64,000 nucleotides of DNA from Roridomyces roridus (Eukaryota > Basidiomycota > Agaricomycetes > Agaricales > Mycenaceae). The stretch spans positions 2,542,001 to 2,606,000 of the forward strand of contig JARKIF010000001.1 of the NCBI GenBank assembly GCA_029378245.1, read 5' to 3'. A program made the position numbers and the translations under genes. Shown here piece by piece: positions 57,677 to 64,000 of the stretch. The notes under the pieces were generated by a model that was not told the origin of the DNA, did no database searches, and worked only from the letters and a program-made list of their open reading frames with translations. Each line of letters begins with the position of its first letter. Position 1 is the first letter of the stretch.

Positions 57677-58087
57677 CTATGCACGCTCAATGGTCTTAAA
57701 GCCTTGAAGCTGAAAACGCATCGCTAAGTCGTTCACAGGACGGAACGTTTATCGACGCACCTTGTTCTCCTGGAGCATTTGGGCGTACTTGTCGGCGAGC
57801 CACCTGTACACGGACGGTTAACAGCTGTGTCCAACGCCGGAAACCGTCGGGAGGAGCTGACCGGCAATTCTCCAATCCATTTGCGCCCTGCCCCTTGCGA
57901 CATTTCTCGAGCTCGTCCCGGACCAGACGGACCTCCATCGCCTTTACCCAAGACTCTTTGATGAACGCGTCCCGCTCAGCCATTTTCTCTACAGCACAGT
58001 TGTTGAGTTGTGAAGGACCTATTCCGACGCAGAGAAGGCACCTTGGTACATCTTCTTTGTAGCATCCGCTGTACCGAAAGCGGACAT
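57677..58087 (-). CDS. NADH dehydrogenase (complex I) small subunit, NDUFB10/PDSW-like
   Basis: A small accessory subunit of mitochondrial complex I. Three introns join MSAFGTADATKKMYQ to EKMAERDAFIKESWVKAMEV, RLVRDELEKCRKGQGANGLE-NC, RWLADKYAQMLQENK and LQGFKTIERA-stop, about 82 residues. The WVKAMEVRLVRDEL helix, the two Cys spaced by eleven residues and the ENK(x)GFKTI end match the fungal 12-kDa subunit. The gene is easy to miss because no exon exceeds about 50 codons. The second Cys helix fits intermembrane-space oxidative folding. Confidence 0.85.
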
Positions 58088-58698
58088 GGTGAAAGCAGAG
58101 TGTCGGTGTGATCCGATGTTTGATCAACTCTCATCCCGACTCTCATCCCGTCTCGAACTGTCGGGCAGGTTCAAGAATGCGCGTCTGCGACAATCGGCCG
58201 TACGATGTAGTGAACGACCCTGAACGTCCAGAACGAAGTTCATCTCGCTTGCATGCACGCTGGACCACTTCAAGTTCAAGAGCAAGCGAGCCAGGAAGGT
58301 TCGTCTGCCGTCTCTGAATTGAATGGAGCCCCTTCACACTTGACGTTCTGGACCAACGAGGTCTTCGATGCTGCCGATATTGGATCGCTACGCGCTATTC
58401 AACTGCTGTTTATTCGCCACGCAAGCGGCTGCTCGCTTGCAAATTTCCTTCCGACTGCTCGCGTCGCAGTACTCCAGTTACCAGGACCAGTTTGGCGACT
58501 CCTGTTCTCCGTCCGTCTCGCACCTATTTTCGTAGAGTTGCTAGAAATATACTTAAGATGCATCGTGTACGCGCCTCTCCGAGTCCTCTCTTGCTTTTGG
58601 AAATGCACTCCATGGTGCACTCTGCTCGACTTGTAAAACCATCCGTGTTTGCACGTGAATAGTAATACTCGGGGTTACGAGTTTTGAAGCCGACGTCC
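58088..58698. other. Intergenic with one hydrophobic open frame
   Basis: 611 bases separate the divergent complex I and isomerase genes. A plus-strand frame at 58253-58636 contains a hydrophobic stretch (VWRLLFSVRLAPIFVELLEI) but no family match, no good start context and no conserved neighbours. It is more likely chance than a gene. Confidence 0.35.
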
Positions 58699-59872
58699 AT
58701 GTCTTACCCGCTCAGCTTCCCTGCTGAAAAGCCGCTGGTAACCCTCACTCACCGTATGCTCTTACAAGCTATCTCCTCCGTTTACTCATCGGCGTAGCCA
58801 AGGATACTCTCTGGGTCCTCGAGCTGCACAATGGACAAGTAATAATCTTTCAGCCCCTCGCCGGAGATGAATGATATAGCAATTACGCAGGACAACCGTC
58901 TGACCCCTACCCTTATTGAGCACGCTATCAAGCCCGCTCTCAACGCGGTCGAGGGCCACTGGCGGGAGCAGTGGCGTGCAGTGCAGAGCTCAAAGGACAA
59001 GTCTGCCGGAAATGGGGCTTTAATCATAGTTGGCCGCAAAGACCAGGACAAATTCTTCAGCAACGGACTCGATTTATCTCTGGTGCCTCCGAATGGAAAC
59101 TTCTTTCCCGGTATGACCGACAGAATGCTTGTTACCTTGATGCTCAGCTCCCATACCCAGAGATATACAACCCCTTGCTCGAACGGTTGCTTAAATTTCC
59201 GAGTAAGCCGTCTCGGATTGGTTACCGTCTCGTTGCTGACCGAAACAGTCCCTACCATCTGTGCAATCAATGGTCACTGCTTTGCGGGGGGATTTATGCT
59301 CAGTTTGGCTTGCGACTATCGTGTTATGATAGATGGAAGCAAACGCAATGCATGGCTCTGCATGAATGAGGTTCTGTCACTGTGCGAACATCTCCACCCA
59401 CGGCTGACATCAATTCAGGTCGATTTTGGTGCCGTCTGGCCGCACTCCTTTGCCGGTGTGCTCAGTGCCAAAATTACAAACGCTCAGGTCCGCCGTAAAA
59501 TAGCGTTGGAAGGGCATCGCTTTACGCCAACTGAGGCGTTGGATTCGGGAATCGTGGATGCGCTCGGAGGCGGAACCACGGCAACCGTGCTCGCCAAGGC
59601 CGAAGAACTTGCTTTGACTGTCGGCGTCAAGGCTCAAGGTACCCCTCTTTGATTGTTCCCCGAGCTACACTGATCTCGTCTTTTCTCAGGCGGGGTATGG
59701 GGTCTAATCAAGGTGCGTGCCGTCTCGGGTCGAGATAATTTTGGCCCTGACCACCCTGTTTTAGAACGATATTTATTGGGATGCGCTGCAGGGAACAAAG
59801 AGAGATCCGCGAATGACCAATCCAATGGTTGACGACGCTGCGGCCCAGACAAGGCTATTCTCGAAATTGTAG
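58699..59872 (+). CDS. Peroxisomal enoyl-CoA hydratase/isomerase (ECI1-like), PTS1 SKL
   Basis: A crotonase-fold enzyme; fungal ECI1-like members shift double bonds during beta-oxidation of unsaturated fatty acids. Six introns give MSYPLSFPAEKPLVTLTH, PKDTLWVLELHNGQ, DNRLTPTLIEHAIKPAL, a core DKFFSNGLDLSLV, FFPEIYNPLLERLLKFP and the oxyanion-hole segment PTICAINGHCFAGGFMLSLA with CDYRVM. The end is AAAQTRLFSKL-stop: SKL is a canonical peroxisomal targeting signal 1. Length is about 270 residues. The active-site acid position could not be fixed by eye, so hydratase versus isomerase is not certain. Confidence 0.86.
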
Positions 59873-60212
59873 AGCTCAAACACGGAGATTTGTTTGCCCT
59901 TCCGACGCGTGGAATAGCATCTTCTTTCCACCTTTTACATGCGTTAGTTGTGCGTTAGTGTTATGCAATGGTTGCAAGGGAGAATCGTGTGGACGACGGC
60001 GACGAGCATCGTCACAAGATGAACTATGATCGTGGCAACAGCCATCGGACATCAGTGTATCAAGCGATCTTGCGGAGAATCATCCACACCGGTATATAAG
60101 GACCATGCGTTCTCGAGTTTCCACCCAACCCTCCCTCGTCAAGGCCGGCCTTTCTCCTCTTCTCTTCTCATTCTTGTTTTCTTCCACTGGTTGACCCGGA
60201 AACCCGTTTATA
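59873..60212. other. Intergenic, promoter of the aspartic protease
   Basis: 340 bases with a TATA box at 60093-60099 and CT-rich sequence from about 60115 to 60180 before the ATG. Such pyrimidine tracts are frequent in leaders of highly expressed fungal genes. Confidence 0.5.
60093..60099 (+). promoter_or_regulatory. TATA box of the aspartic protease gene
   Basis: TATATAA 114 bases before the ATG, followed by a CT-rich stretch. It is the clearest TATA element in the window and fits a strongly expressed secreted enzyme. Confidence 0.55.
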
Positions 60213-61983
60213 ATGCAGCTCTCACTCTCCTTCTCCGCGCTACTGGCTGGCGTGCTCCTGGCTGTGTCCGATGTCCACGCTGCCCCTTACGCCCGGGCCC
60301 CCCGTACCGTGACGCTTCCTCTGAAGCGTATGGAGGCCCGCACCAGCAATGTCCACCCGCTGATCGTAAATTGTCTTTTACTGCCTTTCGTCATCGTCAA
60401 TTCAACCTATTATGTTAGCTTCACCAGCAGAACGTCAACCGCGCTAGCCGCCGTCTTGCTCGGATGGCCGGACGTGCGGAGCCGTCGGATGCTGTGTTGG
60501 CTGATGCCCTTCGCAAGCGCGTGCTTTCCATCGAGGGTCCCGAGGGTCTGGAGCGCCGCCGCATTGGGCTCGCTGGCGCGCCCAAGAAGGACAAGCGCTT
60601 CAACCGTACCGGTGTCCCCTCCCAACACGACAAGCGTCGGGCAGGCAAGAAGGGTAGCAAGGCTGGTAAGGGTGCTGCCGCTGCTGGTGCCGCTGGTGCC
60701 GCTGGGGCTGCTGGTGCTGCTGGCACTGCTGGTACTGCTGCTGCGTAAGTTTCTGTGCGTATCTTCATCTCACATTTGCTAACGATATCTTCAGAGACTC
60801 CAGTGCCATTGGCGGTGCCGACTCGGCTACCGGTGTGGAGGTTGCCAACGCACCTACCGCTGGCAACTCTCTCGGCCTTAACATCGAGTGCGTCTCTTTC
60901 CCACCCAACAACAATTCGCTAATAAAATTCCTGCAGGGGTCCGGATGTTGGCTACCTCGCGACGGTCCAGATCGGCACACCTCCCGTCAACTACCTGATT
61001 CTCATGGACTCTGGTTCCGCCGACTTCTGGGTCGCCGGCGAGAACTGCCAGTCTAGTACCACCGCTGGTGCTGACTGCGGAAACCACCAAACCCTCGGTG
61101 CGACCTCGTCGAGCTCCTTCGTGGACACCAAGGCCCCCTTCCAAGTCGAGTACGGAACGGGAGCCGTCCAGGGCGACATTGTGACTGACAACGTCGTTCT
61201 CGCCGGTCTTGCACTGAACGCCCATACCTTCGGTGTTACGACCCAGGAGACCGACGATTTCGCAGCTGACTCGGTGCCCTTCGACGGCCTGATGGGACTT
61301 GCGCAATCCACCCTCTCCGAGCAGCAGACGCTTACTCCCGTCGAGTCGCTGGCACAACAAGGTCTCATCAGCGACGCCATCACCTCCTACAAGATCTCGC
61401 GTGCGGCTGACAATCTCAATGATGGAGAAATCACCTTTGGCGGGCTCGACAGCACCAAGTTTGATGCTGCCACTTTGACGTCGTTCCCCAACGTCAACAC
61501 CCAGGGCTTCTGGGAGGGTGCATTGGATGCCGTGACTGTTGATGGCCAGGACGCTGGTCTGCAGGGCCGCACTGCCATCCTCGACAGCGGAACCACCCTG
61601 ATCGTTGCTCCCGTCGCCGATGCCACCGCTGTGCACCAGCTCATCACCGGTTCGACCGCGGACGGCCAGGGAGGCTTCACCGTTCCTTGCACCTTCAACC
61701 AGTCGGTCGCTCTGACCTTTGGTGGAACTTCCTTCGCCATCGACCCCCGCGACATTGCCGTCCAGCCCGTCAACGCCAACGACCCTACTGGTGATTGCGT
61801 CAGCGGCATCAGCGGCGGTAGCTTCGGTACTAGCGACACGGAATGGCTTGTTGGCGATGTATTCCTCAAGGTTCGTTACTCCGTAGTTCTCCGAGTCTCC
61901 AACTGACTTTATTTGACGTCTAGAACGCTTACTACAGCACGGACGTCGGAAAGAACCAGATTCAGCTCGCCAAGCTTGTGTAG
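60213..61983 (+). CDS. Secreted pepsin-like aspartic protease (polyporopepsin type)
   Basis: Signal peptide MQLSLSFSALLAGVLLAVSD with cleavage likely near VHAAP. The propeptide has LHQQNVNRASRRLARMAGR and several basic clusters (KKDKRFNR, HDKRRAGKKG), then an Ala/Gly tract. Mature enzyme: YLATVQIGTPPVNYLILMDS with catalytic DSGSADFW, the flap in FQVEYGTGAVQGDIV, and the second catalytic DSGT in TAILDSGTTLIV. C-terminal SGGSFGTSDTEWLVGDVFLK joins NAYYSTDVG after an intron. The end is IQLAKLV-stop. Four introns. Only two Cys are seen near the N-terminal lobe (NCQ, DCG) and two in the C-lobe (PCT, DCV). Activation by propeptide cleavage is inferred from the family. Confidence 0.94.
60671..60744 (+). 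repeat. Ala/Gly codon repeat in the protease propeptide
   Basis: Imperfect 9-base units GCTGGTGCC/GCTGGTGCT repeated about seven times, encoding alternating AAG/AGA residues just before an intron. It lies between the basic propeptide and the mature enzyme. Length variation between strains would be expected. Confidence 0.85.
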
Positions 61984-62359
61984 ATTTAGTATCGCTTGGT
62001 CAGGACCTTGCGCGGCAGATTGAGACATTTTCACGCATACAACATGTATTTACTAACGGAACAAGAATGACAAAAGACGGGATTGCTGGGACCGATAGCC
62101 TCAGAAATGTCAGTCCTGTCTTGCTCAAGGACGCCAAATCCACCGGCCTTGACAATTGTTGCCGTTTCAAACCCCTCGGTAAGCTCTAGCCTGGTCCATG
62201 GGCCTAGGACGATCAGTTAGCGGAACAGAATTAGGAGCCGAGGATAAATAATCGGGCGAGATGTAAAGATGGATGTAAGCTCCTATTGGACCCTCTTTCC
62301 TCCAACGGGCGTTGACTTGCACTCCTTCAGCCGACGTCCGCCCCCCCACTCCTTCACCC
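61984..62359. other. Intergenic
   Basis: 376 bases with the protease 3' end and the promoter of the next gene. A run of eight C lies near 62339, just before the next ATG. No gene was recognised. Confidence 0.5.
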
Positions 62360-63000
62360 ATGGCCCTGGATACGAGCGAGATTTCACGGAGGTCGTCGGG
62401 GATTGAATCGGCCAACCCAGTGAGTCGTCCCTGTCCATTTCTTTGTTCGCACCTTTGACGGTGTTGTAAAGCCATTCCCCGCTGTGTACCGTGGCGCACT
62501 CTTTCCCGCCGGTTCCGGCACACAACCAGTCATCGTGCCGGTCCCACTGGACTATGGCCTTGGTACCTATATGTTTCCGGAAGACCTGCGTTATTACGAG
62601 TGGGTCGGGTCTGCGCCTGGGCCGAATTCACGGACGAAACCGGCTTGGCGGATGGAGGCTGGGGGTGGAGCTGTGTTTCACGCGTTTGCGTGCCCGCAGA
62701 AGGTGTCTGCTGCGTCGGGAGGGGTCGCCAATAGCGCTCTGACCCCACCGTCGGCTGCGCCGCCTGGACCGGATGGCGTCAAGAAGAAGAACCGACCTGT
62801 GTATGGGGACGTATTGTTCTTGAAGGAGAGCTTGGCGAGGGAGTGTATTGTGGACCTGGATGAGATGGATTTCAAGCAGGTGCGAGACAAGTTCCACAGG
62901 TGCGTTTGGCGAATTGTTTTCCTGGCATTGGATGGTTGATTGACTTGTGTCTAGATGGTGGTTAATTCACGGCTCAGATCCTGACCAGCTTCTCAGTTAG
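62360..63000 (+). CDS. Conserved-looking protein of unknown function, about 175 residues
   Basis: Not recognised. The start MALDTSEISRRSSGIESANP joins across a GTGAGT intron (about 62420-62474) to PFPAVYRGALFPAGSG and continues VPVPLDYGLGTYMFPEDLRY, YEWVGSAPGPNS, a Gly/Ala/Pro-rich stretch, GDVLFLKESLARECIVDLDE and MDFKQVRDKFHR. A last intron adds WWLIHGSDPDQLLS-stop. Two introns with standard ends and acidic/aromatic blocks argue for a real gene. No signal peptide or membrane helix is seen. Confidence 0.6.
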
Positions 63001-63559
63001 GCATCTGCGGTCAGTATCATACTATATCCCACGTCTTGCCTGCGAGCGGTCAACGACATAATTATAATCTCTATTAATTGATACCTAATGTGGGTCCACG
63101 GCAAGTCCACGGTTGGATAAGGCAGAAAACCTACGCCAAGATCTCCGTCCAATGCAACCAAGGCGATCGCGCGACTTGGGAATTAAGAGTCTATGTAAAG
63201 CACTCCGAGTCCTCGCAGGAACAGCTGGACCCACAAGGATGGAGTGGGAGTAAGCTTGTGTTCTTCGAGAATGTTGGAGAGAGCGTGTAACTGTTGCTTT
63301 GCTGGCGCTGTTGATATGCAGCTTTGAAATTGACTCTTCACCGATCAGAAATTTCACAGTATATCGTCGGGGATTTGAACATACGACGCGTCGCGAACGC
63401 AAGCTGGAGGCAAGGGAGGCATGGTAGATTGTAGTAGCCAAGTACCATTGAAGCATTTGATCTCTTATGTATGACGTCGACTCATCAGCACTCGAGCTCA
63501 ACTGTGGAGTGGTTTCTTTCAAACGCTTTACACCCCCCCGAGGCATACGAGGCGCGCGC
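63001..63559. other. Intergenic before the right-edge gene
   Basis: 559 bases. A minus-strand frame covers most of it, but it mirrors the plus-strand gene start and has no family motif. An AT-rich stretch lies near 63050-63090. An in-frame upstream Met at 63467 could extend the next gene into this region. Confidence 0.4.
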
Positions 63560-64000
63560 ATGCCAGGCAGGAGAAAGACGAGCCGCCCCAGTACCGCGCC
63601 CTCACGACCCATTGAGCCGACACTGGCTTCCGAGTCTATGCAATCGCTACCCGAGGACGACATTCAGGACCATTCCCCCGACGGCACCCAAACCACCACC
63701 GCAGCAGCAGCAGACGACTGGCACCATTTCATTTCAGCCTATGCTTGCGGCAGGTGGGAAGGAAACAAGATACCTCGACCTCCATTTTCTCCGGACGGAA
63801 GCACAGATGTGGTACCGCAAGGTGCCTTGGCCTTTGAACGCGCGCGGCCACCACCAATTCCATCTCATCGCCTACGCGCCTCTTTTTCTGCATCCACCAC
63901 CAATGCTGCTTCCACCACGAATCCTGTCTACCCTCCATTCGAACTGCCTGTATTCCCCAGCACCTCTTCTTCCGAGGCTGCAACCTCTGCAGCCACACTC
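63560..64000 (+). CDS. Partial gene at the right edge, N-terminus of a Ser/Pro-rich protein
   Basis: An open frame from MPGRRKTSRPSTAPSRPIEP to the window end without a stop. An in-frame Met at 63467 (MYDVDSSALELN) is an alternative start. The block DDWHHFISAYACGRWEGNKI followed by PRPP is the only folded-looking part. A similar W-F-x-AYA-x-GRW block occurs near the N-terminus of some basidiomycete PAS or hybrid-kinase-like signalling proteins, but this is a weak recollection. The rest is Ala/Ser/Thr/Pro-rich. The 3' part is cut off, so function cannot be called. Confidence 0.55.
   Translation, partial: MPGRRKTSRPSTAPSRPIEPTLASESMQSLPEDDIQDHSPDGTQTTTAAAADDWHHFISAYACGRWEGNKIPRPPFSPDGSTDVVPQGALAFERARPPPIPSHRLRASFSASTTNAASTTNPVYPPFELPVFPSTSSSEAATSAATL

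Noticed and set aside
58253..58636. Hydrophobic 127-codon frame as a membrane protein gene
   Set aside because: No conserved motif, no promoter or splice evidence, and it sits in the gap between two divergent genes; kept only as a note on the intergenic region.
60671..60744. Repeat array as a CRISPR or satellite
   Set aside because: The units are 9-base codon repeats without spacers, in frame with a protease propeptide.
63362..63390. tRNA-like GGGGATTTGAACATACGACG at the right side
   Set aside because: Only the TTTGAA loop resembles a tRNA; neither the T-stem nor the acceptor stem can be formed.

Overview
This window is nuclear DNA from a filamentous basidiomycete, most likely a mushroom-forming agaricomycete. 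Nearly every gene is cut by many introns of about 45-55 bases with GT-AG ends (a few GC-AG). The families are typical of that group: a DUF6533 seven-helix membrane protein, a polyporopepsin-like aspartic protease, a HyuA-DUF917 fusion, fungal homoaconitase and fungal TAH18. Genes lie densely on both strands, often as head-to-head pairs only 69-140 bases apart. No transposon, CRISPR array or organelle sequence was seen. Gene models were assembled by eye from exon fragments, so splice sites are best estimates.

Left part (1-16 kb), housekeeping: a Pro-rich low-complexity protein cut by the left edge, LCL3 nuclease, TAH18 diflavin reductase, ILV5 ketol-acid reductoisomerase, pICln, an LSB1/PIN3-like SH3 protein, a four-helix membrane protein, a WHI2-like BTB protein, a PI4P 5-kinase and an MMtag/RS-domain protein.

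16-26.5 kb, accessory island: two cytochrome P450s, a bifunctional (class II plus class I) diterpene synthase and a DUF6533 membrane protein, all on the plus strand. The first three look like the core of a labdane-type diterpenoid pathway. The synthase carries an apparent one-base frameshift near 21574. No GGPP synthase, transporter or regulator is visible, so the set is either partial or supplied from elsewhere.

26.5-44.6 kb, housekeeping again: a Nup159/Nup214-type FG nucleoporin, a second LSB1/PIN3-like SH3 protein, a membrane-anchored amidohydrolase, tRNA adenosine deaminase TAD1, the cytosolic Fe-S assembly protein CIA1, condensin subunit YCG1/CAP-G and a small five-exon acidic protein.

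44.6-64 kb, mixed: an intron-containing tRNA-Gly(CCC), homoaconitase (also with an apparent one-base frameshift), trimethyllysine dioxygenase, a divergent pair of helical proteins (one with an alpha-pore-forming-toxin-like layout), a hydantoinase/oxoprolinase-DUF917 fusion, a complex I subunit, a peroxisomal enoyl-CoA isomerase ending in SKL, a secreted aspartic protease, an unknown protein and a right-edge partial gene.

Functional links: TAH18 and CIA1 act in the same cytosolic Fe-S pathway. Homoaconitase makes lysine and its tail-to-tail neighbour consumes trimethyllysine. ILV5 and homoaconitase are both mitochondrial amino-acid enzymes. Two single-base frame breaks, one in an enzyme needed for lysine prototrophy, suggest that some base-level assembly errors are present.
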